A DNA stretch of 64,000 bases. It comes from Carposina sasakii. Its lineage: Eukaryota; Arthropoda; Insecta; Lepidoptera; Carposinidae. Positions 1 to 10,745 of the stretch are shown here, in pieces. Every line of letters starts with the position of its first letter. Position 1 is the stretch's first letter. The translations under genes and the position numbers were made by a program. The notes beneath the pieces are model-generated. The model was not told where the DNA came from and ran no database searches. It saw nothing but the letters and a program-made list of their open reading frames with translations. The stretch is from the NCBI GenBank assembly GCA_014607495.2, contig CP053172.1, forward strand, positions 6,462,888 through 6,526,887, given 5' to 3'.

Positions 1-120
1 ATCGTATCGTACGATATGATATCATATCGTCTCTATACAAAATTCAACATGGCGGCTATATTTATCGTTTTTTGACGGGCTAAATGTCGATAAATCGATT
101 TATCATATCGTGAATACTGG
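1..120. repeat. Dispersed AT-rich repeat with ATCGTATCGT and ATGGCGGCTAT motifs
   Basis: The same sequence (CGTATCGT runs, then ACATGGCGGCTATATTTATC and GTCGATAAATCG) recurs at about 9121-9240, and a shorter part at about 34105-34165. The 9121 copy runs directly into the left edge of the large duplicated block. Family unknown; no coding potential. Confidence 0.6.
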
Positions 121-408
121 TAAATAAAGTAATTTTATTTAAATTAATAATTATCAACTCGTGGGACGATATTATCCGGTGAAACTTAATTAATTAACAT
201 AATCAATATCATAATTAGACGTTTCTAATTTCTAATGCAAATCATATTCCTACTCCTTCATTATAAATTCAGATATTTCGCCCTTGTTTTAATTTTAATC
301 TATTAACCTAAGTAGGTAGGTGCTAGCCGCCGCCCACTATTTCATCCGTGAACCCTTTAGAATTCCCGTTTTTGGAATTCTCGTGTTTTAATCAGTGCTT
401 TACTTTAG

Positions 409-981
409 ACGCCTTATATTGACAGATTGAGCTGGACGAGGCACGTGGATGCTGTGTGTGATAAACTGCGCGGTATACTGGCAAAGTTCTCTCTTATCAA
501 GTACAAAGTCCCATGCAAGATCATGCTCAGTCTATACTTGTGCTTGGCCGAGTCAGTTGTCTCCTACGGTTTAACTAGTTACGGACGAACCTTCAAAACG
601 CACCTTGACAAAATAAAAAACCTACAAATTCGTCTACTAAAACAGGTTGCACCTAACAAAATTAGACTCAAGTATCGAGATGACTATTCGAAATTGTTCC
701 AACACTTTAACATCATGTCAGTCCATGACAAAGTAACATATATGTTAACAATAGAACAGTTTGATCGAGCAGAACTCAAAATAGCAGTTGAACATAACCC
801 ACCTACTAGAAGGGTAACCCAAAATAAACTATTAGTACCGCGTATGCAAAATTTCTACGGTAGGCGAACCTCGGCTTACCTAGTACCAGTGATGCTAAAC
901 GATATACCTAATGAGCTACTGAATACACTTAATGCTAAAAATATAAAATATAAACTCAAAACATATTATCTTCATAAATAA
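409..981 (+). pseudogene. Non-LTR retrotransposon reverse transcriptase, C-terminal fragment
   Basis: An open frame from about 409 to the stop at 979-981 codes about 190 residues that look like the region after the RT catalytic core in Jockey/CR1-type elements: an LSWTRHVDAV block, then a K(L)xxIL...L...Y.CLAESVVSYGLTSYG block, then LDKIKNLQIRLLK. In these families the segment is the RT thumb and connector at the C-terminus of ORF2. The catalytic (F/Y)xDD motif and endonuclease are missing, and an in-frame stop lies just upstream at 406-408, so the copy is 5'-truncated. There is no Met at the edge, as expected for a truncated insertion. It cannot be autonomous. Which clade it belongs to is uncertain. 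Confidence 0.75.
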
Positions 982-1550
982 ATGTACCTAGTTAATCTCA
1001 CTGAAATCACAATTATATAAGTATTAATTGATATGAATCGAAATAAATCTCCACTCTTAATTTTTCCTCAATTATTGTCATTATTATATTCGTTTTAATC
1101 ATACAATTATAATTATATTGAGACATCCTGTACATAGCCTAACTCCAGTGGTAAACGTGCTCTGCGCTTTGTAAAAATTGGGGGTGGCGCTAGTACTGCG
1201 CAGTGATCACCAAACTAGCAACAAAATAACGTGCGCAGATTCTTGCCGCTAAAACAGCTGCTTTGTAACTAGTATCTGCAAAGTATTATTTTAAGTGAAG
1301 TCTTTATCTTCTATTGCAATATGCATACCATTGCTCCGGGATTTGTCTATTTGTAACCTTGATGTTTCTTTACTGTTTTGTACTCTGTTACTCATACTTA
1401 ATTGGTGATACTCAGGTTCTATCTGTTAAATGTAAATAAGCGAATGCTATTGCCACACAAACCTATAAAGGTTTATAGGCAATTTAATAATAAATGTATC
1501 ATATATTGTACTTACCTAAATAAATAAAAAAAATAAAAAAAATAAAAAAA
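982..1550 (+). mobile_element. Probable 3' UTR and A-rich tail of the non-LTR element
   Basis: Non-coding sequence follows the RT stop and ends at 1520-1550 in an AAATAAATAAAAAAAATAAA tract that resembles an imperfect poly(A)/AATAAA tail. With the 5' truncation this gives an insertion of about 1.1 kb. I could not identify a target-site duplication, so the outer limits are approximate. Confidence 0.5.
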
Positions 1551-1679
1551 TGTATAAGTGCAATATACAATATGTGCCTAAAATAATACCTATTATTACC
1601 TATTCCTAGTATACAGTAATAATTTCGTCAAATTCTGTTAAATTATTCAGTAAATCCCCTGCAATACCAACCTCATGTA

Positions 1680-1975
1680 CAGGGTCGGCTCCTGATATTT
1701 TTAGATGGAGGTTCACATCTTTTTTTAATATGAGCAAAATTACAGTTTGGAAACGCCGCGCGTGTTCGCTTCGCTCCCTTAACGAATGAAACACGCTAGC
1801 GTTCCACTCGATACATAAGATTACAACTTACTTCAGACATACGCGTAGACACTATTGTAAACATAGTAGAATTGAAAGATAATTATAAATATTGAGAAAT
1901 ATAGATTGCCTATGTAATCTATCTTCGTGGGTGGGAGTGCACTGCACCAGCGCTCCTTAGGACGAGCCGCCAGTG
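1680..1975. mobile_element. hAT-like non-autonomous DNA transposon (family L)
   Basis: The ends are CAGGGTCGGCTCCT and, reverse-complemented from the right, CACTGGCGGCTCGT. They are flanked by an exact 8-bp duplication CTCATGTA (1672-1679 and 1976-1983). An 8-bp duplication with CA(G)...TG ends is typical of hAT elements. The 296-bp body has no transposase. A related, larger copy lies at 40195-41127. Confidence 0.8.
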
Positions 1976-1983
1976 CTCATGTA

Positions 1984-2265
1984 GATATCTCTCCTAGTAG
2001 GTAAACAAAATACAAAATTGTCATGATAGGGAAATTCGATCAAGTCTAGGCAAGGTCTAGAAATAAGCAGCTCTTCCTGTCTAGACTAGCAGATGTTGTC
2101 TCGTCTTTTACGTACATTATTTTGAACTGAATTTCGCTTTTGAAGTTTGTGGTACTGAAAGCTTAGCGTGAGTTTCTCTTCGAGCTCGTTCGCGTTAGCG
2201 TAAAGCAGCCAACCAATCACATTATGGCGTGATGACGTTATGGCAGTACAGGCAGAGTTTCTTTC
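1984..2265. other. No recognised feature
   Basis: AT-rich sequence without a supportable ORF or a repeat matching elsewhere in the window. Confidence 0.4.
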
Positions 2266-2267
2266 GT

Positions 2268-2420
2268 ATTTATAATTATTAGTAAGTTATCCTTACTAAT
2301 AATTATAAATCTGTCTGGCTTTCACGACAAAACTACTGAAACGATTTAAATTAAATTTGGTACACAGGTAGTCTAGAGCCTGAGAAGAGACAGAGGTCAT
2401 TATAGGACAAACATTACTAA
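2268..2420 (+). repeat. Helitron-like repeat fragment (family F)
   Basis: Contains ATTATAAATCTGTCTGGC, TTTCACGACAAAACTACTGAA and AATTTGGTACACAGGTAGTC, the 5' portion shared with the copy at 8868-9065. This resembles Lepidoptera-specific Helitron-like (Lep1/MINE-type) repeats. The GC-rich 3' end is missing. Confidence 0.5.
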
Positions 2421-3660
2421 GAATAAAAGAAAATGTTCTTTCAGCGATAAATATACCTAGGAATGTTATTGTTCGCAGAATTTCTAATAGGTAATGTCAT
2501 AAAGCCTGACTTTATGTGTCTATTTAAGATTTCTATAGTGCACAAATGTCATAAATTCGTGTCTATGAATTATATTAACATGACATTTTGCGAAACATAC
2601 ATACCCAACAGTTATGCTAACCTTTAATAGCCAAGCAAATTATTAGAATTCACATAACGATACTTCGTTATTTTACTAGTGTTGTATATACGAGTATATA
2701 CGTTAAGTTTAAAACCCGTTCTTAGTTATAGCGCGCATTCACTAGTTAACGAAATGCTTTTGTTAAAACTTTTGAAACTATAGCTGGTATTCTCTGCTCA
2801 AAGGTCTTTCATTAAGGGCCGATGTTTCCTTTTCACAATATGTTGATGCTTTCTATCTCGATCGGCCAATAAACGTACGATGAGTATTACTAACACTAAG
2901 AAATCGGGCGCCTACCTTGTACGAAGCGTAAACTTGTAAGAAGTTATATATTTAAGTGCTTTCTAAACTAAAATAATGTAACTCTATTTTACAATGTTAC
3001 ATTATTCCACGAGACATCACTCATGTACACATAAATACTGTCGGCGATCGATAATTTATGCAAATCTTATGCATCACAACACTATTTGAACAGGTTATCT
3101 CGCGCTGGCAGCGAATACAATTTGTTGCAGCTAGTGATGGGTGGTTGTCGATTATTGTAAGTAGGTGGGTATCAGATTTAAAAAAATCTAGAGAAAGGTC
3201 AGGTCAAGAGTAAGTACTCTAAACTAACGAGCGTGCATGAAGAATATCAAAAAGTAGATGCAGCGCAAGAGGAACCATTGCAAATGGAGATTCGTGATCC
3301 CGGCCTATCCCTCTGGGAATGAGGCGTGATTTTATGTATCTTGTATTTAACACCGCCCAATGATTGAAGTTGATAGTTATTATGCCATAGGAATAATAAT
3401 CTTATTCCTCTATGCTACTGCCTAGGGGTTAGAGTCTCAGTAGATGCAAACATGATGGTTGTTTCTAAGCTATAGCGCTAACTAGACTGCCGTAACTGAG
3501 ATATTGGCATTTTTATTGCACAATTAGAGAGTAGGTCGTATAAAGTGGTATTTTTCTACTGCAGATTATATTTATTTTTATAAAGGACTGTATTGGTGAT
3601 TTTCGAATAGTAGGAACTGCGTATCAAACTATTAAAGTGGTACCTACATAGTTTGTGATA
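2421..3660. other. Gene-free AT-rich stretch
   Basis: No ORF above noise, no RNA gene and no clear repeat family recognised. It may contain decayed repeats that cannot be identified by eye. Confidence 0.4.
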
Positions 3661-3681
3661 GTCGAAGGTCGGAGATATATC

Positions 3682-3718
3682 TGGCCGTCTGCCCCAGCTA
3701 GGGGACACAGGAACATAA
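3682..3718 (+). repeat. Solo 3' end of a non-LTR element
   Basis: GTCTGCCCCAGCTAGGGGAC followed by ACAGGAACATAAGT matches the 3' terminus of the coding fragment at 4441-4642. This is a severely 5'-truncated insertion or remnant. Confidence 0.5.
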
Positions 3719-3779
3719 GTCATCGGCTCAAGACCTACGTAGTTTGTTTACACTGTGCTACAAAGTCAAAGCGATTCTT

Positions 3780-4091
3780 AAATCGGACTATATGAGGACA
3801 TCGATAAAGATATCGATAGGTACACCATTGTTATCGACATTCCACTGTTCCCATCACTAGCATGCACTTCGTAGTGCCGTGCAATTAGTGGTATCTTTGG
3901 GGCCAGTGTTTGTTTGTTTGTTTGACTGTCTGTCACAGCTGGGTTACCCTAATGCGTCTGGGTGGAAGCAGTAGATGGAAAATATTTTTATTAGGTACCT
4001 ACAACAGAGTAGGAGGTTCAATAGTTATTTAAAACTGAGATGTTAATAAGAGATGGTATACAGTAGCAGAGGGTACCTATATTTGAACATA
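3780..4091. other. Unassigned sequence with short TTTG repeat
   Basis: Includes a short (GTTT)n run near 3907-3924. No gene or recognisable element. Confidence 0.35.
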
Positions 4092-4355
4092 TACAGTGTG
4101 TAGCAAAAAGGGTATGTTAAGCAAAAAGCTATATGAACAGCCCACTGTAGAGAACCTATCCACAAAATTTGAGACCCGAAATCACATGTTTATTTTTCCG
4201 GATAGTGTGGAGAATTTTTAAATATCTCAGGAATTTTCATACAATCTTGAAAAATAAAAATGTGATTTCGAGTCTTAAATTTTGTAGATAGGTTCTCTAT
4301 AGTGGGCTATTTACATAGCTTTTCGCTTAACATACCCTTTTTGTTACACCCTGTA
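4092..4355. mobile_element. Palindromic MITE, family D
   Basis: Begins TACAGTGTGTAGC and ends TTACACCCTGTA. The two halves are inverted copies of each other: AAAGGGTATGTTAAGC on the left and GCTTAACATACCCTTT on the right, with GAGAACCTAT/ATAGGTTCTC further inside. No coding capacity. The family's TA target is shown by the filled/empty pair at 59065-59328. Tc1/mariner-type mobilisation is plausible but unproven. Confidence 0.8.
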
Positions 4356-4440
4356 TAAAAACACGGCTGTGTTCCCGAAATGGGGTAGCCAGAACTGCAA
4401 GATCATTTCGGAGATCTTACGGCCTCATTGGGCATAGCGG

Positions 4441-4642
4441 GAACCGTCCCCGTCAAGCCCTGGATTGGAACCCCCAAGGGAAGCGCAAACGTGGCCGCCC
4501 TACGCAGACCTGGCGGCGTACAATCATCGCAGAGGCGAAGAAAGTAGGGAAGACCCGGAGCGAAATAAACCGAAATAAAACATGGCAGACATCTGTGGAG
4601 GCCCTCTGCCCCAGCTAGGGGACACAGGAATATAAGTGGTGG
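4441..4642 (+). pseudogene. Non-LTR retrotransposon ORF2 C-terminus, 3' end fragment
   Basis: Translation on + gives RPRQALDWNPQGKRKRGRP then TWRRTIIAEAKKVGKT and a Trp-containing tail ending ...VEALCPS-stop. The WNPxGKRKRGRPxxTWRR signature is typical of the basic C-terminal region of RTE/CR1-like ORF2 proteins. Only about 60 codons remain, followed by a short 3' end ACAGGAATATAAGT, so it is a strongly 5'-truncated insertion. It sits inside repeat A. Confidence 0.7.
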
Positions 4643-4705
4643 AACCGATGACAGAGAAGTTGCTCATTGCCTGAGAGAGCGTCGTCCCCGAGTTCCTTAC
4701 CGGCT

Positions 4706-5069
4706 CATGATGATGATCTCCGACCGTATTTCGGCCAAGGCGATCAATCTCTACGGATATTGACCAGGTACGCAGGAGATATTATAGTGCACCAGTATGT
4801 GCGCAAACACAGATTGCACTCTCTATTCCGTTAATCTCATTGTACGATGGGACGGAAAGCCGACACGACCGGAGAGAGATCAGGCGTAGGACCAACGGTT
4901 TTACGTGCTTTCCGAAGCACGAGCTAATTGACATTTTTGCAACATTAAAATCTGTACATGAAATAAATTCATTGGTACAGGCCCGTGACTGGGATCGAAC
5001 TTACGCCTCCCGTTTGGAAGGTGCACGTCTTAACCACTGGGCTATCACCGTTCATACGACATATACGGA
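4706..5069 (-). mobile_element. tRNA-derived SINE inserted in repeat A
   Basis: On the minus strand the head carries pol III box A-like TAGCCCAGTGGTTAAG and box B-like AGTTCGATCCCAG, i.e. a tRNA-related promoter. It is followed by a SINE body (CCGTTGGTCCTACGCC, TCTCTCCGGTCGTGTCGG, GTGCACTATAATATCTCCTG) and a short ATCATCATGA tail. The ATC/GAT tail suggests RTE-type mobilisation. The body resembles a tRNA-SINE known from Lepidoptera (recalled, not searched). It interrupts repeat A cleanly between ...GTTCCTTA and ATACGACATATAC. Confidence 0.75.
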
Positions 5070-5164
5070 AGGAGATGCAGCTGATGAACCTAATCTAGTG
5101 AAGCCCTGCATCAGCACAGGAAGTGTATGTACCTATATAGTCAATAACATTTATTTGATGTAGT

Positions 5165-5640
5165 ATTTTAATTTAAGTATAATTTGATTTATTAAGCATG
5201 TTTTCTTTATTTGTATTGAAATGATTTATTGTATTGTTAAATTAATTTAGGAATGTTGTGCTAGCCTGTAAGTGACATGTATATCAGAATATTTTCTCAA
5301 ATAAGGTTTTTAATAATGTGTGATATTTATGTTGTTGGCAAGCCTTATAAATAAAAAAATAAATAAATAAACATTGTTTTTGTTAATTATGTTTATTTTT
5401 AAGTGGAAATGGATGTGTCTTTTGATAATTCTATAAATTCTAGTTGTTAAACGAATATTTGTTAACATAAGTTTAAATTAATCAATTTGTATTCCGGCAT
5501 TTTCATCAATGCATTTAAAGTGCTATGAAATAGTATTTTTGGTGATCAAATTTCATTACAACATAAACAATATTTGTATGTTATTTTCTTTGAATCACGA
5601 TATAAATAAACAGAAGTGATAGAATTTTATTGAATGTGAA
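5165..5640. other. AT-rich, no gene recognised
   Basis: Low-complexity AT sequence with an AATAAATAAATAAAC stretch near 5350. No ORF or known repeat supported. Confidence 0.4.
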
Positions 5641-5654
5641 ATAAGATTATTATA

Positions 5655-5935
5655 GATTTCTACAACTTTTTTATTTGTCTTTCGGGTTCTCTATATATAA
5701 AAAAAAAACAAAAATGTAGGCTTCCTGTAGCAAGTAGCAAACGTATTTGTGGTTCAGCCGTTTCTGATATTAGTGTGCACAAACGCACAGACAAACCGAA
5801 AAACAGACAAAAATTCCAAAAATCATTCTTTTGGGTACTATTCCGTTGATAAAGGTTTCCTATAATATTTTTTCTCATATATCTTCCATGTACAGTCAGC
5901 GATCCGTTACATTTTTATTATATGTATAGATAAAT
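5655..5935 (-). repeat. Helitron-like repeat (family F), antisense-related copy
   Basis: Contains GTTCAGCCGTTTCTGATATT, the AGTGTGCACAAACGCACAGAC segment, then TATCTTCCATGTACAGTC and GCGATCCGTTACATTTTTAT. The same blocks appear in reverse orientation in the fuller copy at 36600-36958. The GGACGCCCGCGAC end is lost here. Confidence 0.55.
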
Positions 5936-5942
5936 AGATATA

Positions 5943-6130
5943 GATCACCAGCAGCCTACAGTCCACCTGCTGGACGTAGGCCTCCCCCAGAGCACGCCGC
6001 AAGGCTCGATCTCCCGTTTTTGCCATCCAGTCAATACCGCCCTCTTTAAATCATCAGTCCATCTGGCCAGAGGGCGTCCAACGCTACGCTTGCCAATGCT
6101 CGGGTTCCATTCGAGAATCCGCTTACTCCA
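5943..6130 (-). mobile_element. RTE retrotransposon 3' end fragment
   Basis: Antisense to ...GGGGGAGGCCTACGTCCAGC and AGGCTG, which encodes the RTE C-terminal region, with upstream TCTGGCCAGAGGGCGTCC. It matches the fragment at 41165-41310. No intact ORF. Confidence 0.6.
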
Positions 6131-6535
6131 TCAAATATAACTTACGAAAGAAATAATATTGCCTCTTTCCCTGCGTGGTAGGCAGAAATCACGGATCTCC
6201 ACTTGCTACGGTCCACTCCTGACACACCCTTTTCGCTTCATCTACTTTCATGATATTCCTCATGCACGCTCGTCGGTTTAATGTTACTCTAATAATATTA
6301 ACATTGATTGTATAATGCCTAAAATGTTCTTTCTTTTAACTTTCGAAATTTCACACTCGGCCCCTAAACAAAGATATAAAAATTGACGTTTATTACAAAA
6401 TACGGCGGAATCAAAGATGGCGGGCGTGGGTGACAACAGCTGACAGTGAATATTGAATTTGTTCAGAACTTCTGGTTATTTTTAATTGACGCTCGTCACC
6501 CGCAGGTTTACCTTATACCTACATAAATACTGGGT
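6131..6535. other. No recognised feature
   Basis: Contains a TTTCCCTGCGTGGTAGGCAG motif that may be a decayed repeat. Nothing coding is supported. Confidence 0.35.
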
Positions 6536-6700
6536 GTAAAAAGGCAACGTTGTTCTTTTAATACCTCGTATTCTTTGTAACATCACGATCATTTTTTTCT
6601 ATGTAAGCACTGGGTAACCACGGGTTTCCAAGATGTTGACGTCCAAAGTTACATGAATATTAGCATTTTTTTTACATAAATCCATCTGGAATCAATTTTT
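6536..6700 (+). mobile_element. Diverged fragment of MITE family E
   Basis: ATCACGATCATTTTTTTCTA, GTAAGCACTGGGTAACCACG and GTCCAAAGTTACATGAATA align with the 5' half of family E (compare 15533-15921) with many substitutions. This is an old copy. Confidence 0.5.
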
Positions 6701-6807
6701 CAAAAATAATTACCATGTCATAATGTTAAAATGTTAGTTTTGTAGGTATGTACATCTGCACTTTGCGCATCAAACGAATACATTGCTTGCAATAAAACGT
6801 GTATATA

Positions 6808-6905
6808 ATCACGCCTTTATCCCTTACGGGGTAGGCAGAGCACCAAGGGCCGATAGAACCACATGGGGCCACTTCTGACCAATTTTGAGGGTATAGTAGA
6901 GTAAT
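6808..6905 (-). repeat. Dispersed repeat C
   Basis: CACGCCTTTATCCCTTACGG, then GGCAGAGCACCAAGGGCCGA and CACTTCTGACCAATTTTGAG. Also found at 14312, 21660, 30751, 43313 and 56738. No coding capacity; class unknown, SINE-like size. Confidence 0.6.
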
Positions 6906-8390
6906 CTAAAAATAAGTTAAGTATATCTATTTATACAACACAACACACACAATTTGTACAGCAATAAAAATATTTGTAAATCCACAAATAAAACCATAAT
7001 ATCCATAGAATACCACAAATTTTATAGAACCCTCATAAAAATGGACGCATTGACATAACACCATTGGCTATGAACTATTTAGTCTGTGGGCAATAAAGAA
7101 AAAAAATACAGTGGAGAGAATGATGTCGCATCGTGTTAATGCCTGTGTCACGTCGCTTATTGGCTCTTCACATGGTTAGAGATGGGCTGTGTTGAAAGAT
7201 ATCGATAAAAACATTTTTGTTTTACAAAATGTTTAAAGAATCATTAATCGAATTATTCCCTTAATTCTCTTTAAATTCTCTTTACGAGTACATTGAGTCT
7301 GAGTGCTTATTGTTCTCTGATACATGTTGCGGTCTTATACCTCGTATTTTCTAACATATTCAAATAGAAAATTCTACCGTATTCCTTACATAGAACCTAG
7401 GTATCTGCAGGTAACTAAAGTATTAATAGATTAAAAGTAGATCAGTGACATGTTTTGTTAAATAGCTAATTTATGACTGAAATTAATTATATCTATATTG
7501 TTTAGAAACTGAAGAAAAATAATCAAGGTTATTGCTGCATTAAATTATAATTATCGTTCAAATTGACATGCACCCTCAAAACACTAGGTATACCTACCTA
7601 AAAACTACAAAAGTTTTCCTATGTAAAATTCTATCATATATCGATAACTACACTATCGACAGCACATCTCTAGTTAACCAAATATTGACCTATCGATCTG
7701 TAAAGACCACTCGAGCAGGTCAACACTACGGGCTGGAGTTATTTACGTAGAAAGTACATTTTGTATTCCGAATGGATGGGATATTGCTTTGAACATCGTA
7801 ATTTTGAGAGACTTGGGATTGGGAGTCCAATGGTGTACTCGTATTTATATAGTTATCGATACAGGGTAGCCAGAACTGCAAAATAATAATAATATAATAT
7901 AATAATAATAAGTTATTTATTAGCAAAAAGAATAGATACAATTCAGAGTACAATTCAATACTGTTATGGTAATTTTAAAGGGTGTTATAGATGCAGATGA
8001 TAGGCATTGTATTATTTAGGCTGGCATATATCGAGAAACCACAAACAAAAACACAAACATTTAGGTGCTGTCCTACTCACATATGTAGGTACTTATATTA
8101 ATAATGGTCAATCGCACTGTAGGATCGCATGCCGAATACCTGAGCTTACAATTTATTTTATTTGCAGCCAATTCTAATAACCAATTCCAAAGGATTTTTT
8201 GCATTTTCAGATTAATTGTTACATTGTTTTTATACAAAATTTAAAAGATTTAGAATATGAAAATCCGACATTCTATATGATCTCTAGTATTAAAATTGAC
8301 CATAAATCCGTTTACAGTATTGAATAGTGATTTCTACCCTCCGCACTAGTAATAAAACTGTATAGCGGCAGGGTAAATCATAAAGGTGTT
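6906..8390. other. AT-rich, mostly unassigned
   Basis: No gene. Includes a short family-A remnant (GGGTAGCCAGAACTGCAAAA, about 7863-7882) followed by an ATAATAATA microsatellite (7883-7915). Confidence 0.4.
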
Positions 8391-8391
8391 G

Positions 8392-8560
8392 CCACAGTCA
8401 CGTCCGGCATGGCGGGAACAGATTTTAATGATCAATGGCAAGTTGTTAGCTTATCGCCTGAGAGTATGCTCGAGTTCCCTAGTCGACTCACACGAAATGC
8501 ACGAATCTTGCAGCTGATAAGTGAAGAGAAGCGAAACAGAACTTAGAGTGCATCAGCACG
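8392..8560 (-). repeat. Diverged repeat A
   Basis: CAAGTTGTTAGCTTATCGCC, GAGTTCCCTAGTCGACTC and GTGCATCAGCACGG show an antisense family-A copy with clear divergence. Confidence 0.5.
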
Positions 8561-8867
8561 GGGAAAACTAAATACGAGCGTTGAAAGATGAAATTTTAAT
8601 GTAATGACGTATGAGGAGAGATCGCGCAAAAGGTACCTACATATAGGTACATAGCAATATGTGCTCTCTTTACATAACTAAGCGACAAAGCAAATGTTTA
8701 GCGACACAATTCGGACAAACAAAGCGAGCGTTGTCAATACAGAGAAATATTGCGAAAATATTACGTATTTCAAGGGAGTTTTGCACGGGTTCAACAAAAG
8801 TGCGGATTTACGGTCAGTGAACTCGACTATGTGTTGTGTATTGTTTGTGCATATCCGACTAATATTA

Positions 8868-9065
8868 TAAATGCGTACTCTGTTTGTCGCGCTTTCACGC
8901 TAAAACGACTGAACCCATTTAACTGAAATTTGGTACACGGGTAGTCTAGAGCCTGAGAAAGGGCATGGACTACTTTTAATACCGGAAAAATATTTTTTCC
9001 TGGAAAATTTCGACATTTTATTTGCAGCGCACGCGGATGTAGTCGCGTAGTACCTAAATATTATA
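8868..9065 (+). repeat. Helitron-like repeat (family F)
   Basis: AATATTATAAATGCGTACTC, CTTTCACGCTAAAACGACTG and GAAATTTGGTACACGGGTAG, ending in a degraded GCGCACGCGGATGTAGTCGC. It has the architecture of lepidopteran Helitron-like non-autonomous repeats. Confidence 0.55.
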
Positions 9066-9120
9066 CAAACAGCCGTGTACCTAAATTATAACAGCCCCCC
9101 TAGCATGACCACGCATCGTG

Positions 9121-9245
9121 GATATCGTATCGTATGAAATCGTATCGTCTCTATACAAAATTTAACATGGCGGCTATATTTATCGTATTTTGACAGGCTA
9201 AATGTCGATAAATCGGTCTATCATATCGTGTTTCGCAGGTCATGC
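9121..9245. repeat. Second copy of the start-of-window repeat
   Basis: Matches 1-120. It abuts the left limit of the duplicated block, whose homologue begins at the first base after the assembly gap (51688). Confidence 0.6.
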
Positions 9246-9249
9246 TACT

Positions 9250-9390
9250 TGAGCTGGGCTGTGAAAGATCAGTGATAAGTTAGCACATCGCCTGAGAGAA
9301 CACTCCTCAGTTCTTTAGTCGACTCTTACGACATGCACGGAAGGAGATGCAGCTGATGTATTCTAGTGAAGCCCCGCATCAGCACAGGTT
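9250..9390 (-). repeat. Repeat A
   Basis: Antisense copy: CATCGCCTGAGAGAACACTC, TAGTCGACTCTTACGACATG, GTATTCTAGTGAAGCCCCGC. Its counterpart in copy 2 is 51718-51855. Confidence 0.65.
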
Positions 9391-9905
9391 TTTATATAAA
9401 AGCATGCAGGTAATCTTAAATGGAAATTATTTGTACAAGATATTTCCAAGTAAGTAATTTAACAAAGAGCAGGTGCATCTTCAAATGAATCACTTTGAAA
9501 TTTGCAAACTCTTAAGTACGTATGCTTGAATGAATGAGTAATATTATAGCGAAGATAATATACTATTTACATACATAAAAGCATTAGAAAGCACATTATT
9601 ATGTTATGAATATTATTTGTTTTTTTTTTATGGAGAAAAAATTAGTACTTATCTATGTATCATAGTCCTGTTTGCTTTAGAATTCGAAATTATATAATTT
9701 TAGTTTAGTTTAAAATTGTATTGTATTTACGACTCTATTTACAACTCACGGCCACAAAGATTTGGTAAATAACCGTTAGTCGATAAAAATAAAACGTTTA
9801 ACCCTTGTTTTTTAATCGATATCGAACTATCTACGCATCACATCACTAATCCACTGATGTCGCGTCGTATCAAATGTCCTGTCAACTGTCAACATTGTAG
9901 AGATT
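9391..9905. other. No recognised feature
   Basis: AT-rich sequence shared with copy 2. No ORF or motif supported. Confidence 0.4.
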
Positions 9906-9907
9906 GC

Positions 9908-10035
9908 TAGAGTCCGTTTCACAAAATAACTCTTGTGCATGATTTCGGAACTAACATGTTTTATATGCAGTTACATAGATAATGCAGTCATATACATAGT
10001 AACTAGCGCCATCGTTGAAATGAACTACGTATTTG
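9908..10035 (+). repeat. Dispersed repeat with TTTCGGAACTAACAT core
   Basis: GTCCGTTTCACAAAATAACT, GATTTCGGAACTAACATG and GTAACTAGCGCCATC recur at about 26868-26990, 48245-48285 and 52374-52500. Short interspersed repeat of unknown class. Confidence 0.5.
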
Positions 10036-10206
10036 GTGAAACGCACTCGGTCATCGTCGACTCTAATCTATACGACAGCTTTTGGGGTAAAAAAGGGTAG
10101 ATTTGAATAGTTTTATTATCTGAAATGGGCTTACTAACGAACATGTTTTTAGGTGTGACCAGTTTAGTATGTGTGAACTATGTGGTATCTATTTTGCACC
10201 AGTATA

Positions 10207-10485
10207 CATACCTTTGCCGCGTGGTGCCGGCAGAGTAGAATTCGTACCACCCCATGTCTGCCCGTGGGTGTCGTACGAGGCGATTAAGGGTTTCCGAGAG
10301 GTGGGCAGCAGCGCCTCCCGTGTTGACAACATAGTACAAAATACAAACTGCGGTCACCAACCTGCCTGCCCAGCGTGGTGACTATGGGCAAATACCCCCC
10401 TAGGCAGTCTTGTGACGTGCCCTGGGGGAGGCCTACGTCCAGCAGTGGACTGCAATAGGCTGACGATGATAATGATGCATACCTA
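10207..10485 (+). repeat. SINE-like repeat B with RTE-type 3' tail
   Basis: Sense copy from GCCGCGTGGTGCCGGCAGAG to GGAGGCCTACGTCCAGCAGT then GGACTGCAATAGGCTGACGA and a GATGATAATGATG tail. The last about 60 bp match RTE 3' ends in this window, suggesting mobilisation in trans by an RTE element. Chance ORFs across B in both strands are not genes. Confidence 0.7.
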
Positions 10486-10529
10486 CCTATACGGTGTCGA
10501 TATATTTCCCGTGATGATGCGGGTCTTCA

Positions 10530-10745
10530 CTAGAATAGATGATGCATCTCCTACATCAGATGCATCTCCTTTCGTGCATGTCGTAAGAGTCGACTAAGGA
10601 ACTCAGGCTTTTTCTCATGCGATAAACTAGAAACTTGTTATTAATCATTAGGTACTATCTGTCCCCGCTGTGCTGAACGTGGCGGTAGTATCTCCCTTAT
10701 GATCCTGCCATTCTGGTTACCCCTTTTCGAGAACACAGCCGTATC
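10530..10745 (+). repeat. Repeat A
   Basis: Sense copy with internal duplication of GATGCATCTCC, then GTAAGAGTCGACTAAGGAAC and GAGAACACAGCCGTA at the right end. Confidence 0.65.

Larger units (their letters stand above)
4363..5126 (-). repeat. Dispersed repeat A, interrupted by two nested insertions
   Basis: Family A in antisense: CACGGCTGTGTTCCCGAAAT (4363) to about 4441, then 4642-4700 (GCCTGAGAGAGCG, GAGTTCCTTA), then 5070-5126 (GGAAGGAGATGCAGCTGATG to GCATCAGCACAGG). The breaks hold a retrotransposon 3' end and a tRNA-derived SINE. Family A is the commonest repeat in the window. It has no terminal inverted repeat that I can see, and its class is unknown. Confidence 0.65.

Noticed and set aside
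4990..5065. A tRNA gene on the minus strand
   Set aside because: Box A and box B are present, but the sequence continues as a SINE body and the anticodon arm does not pair convincingly; it is a SINE head.
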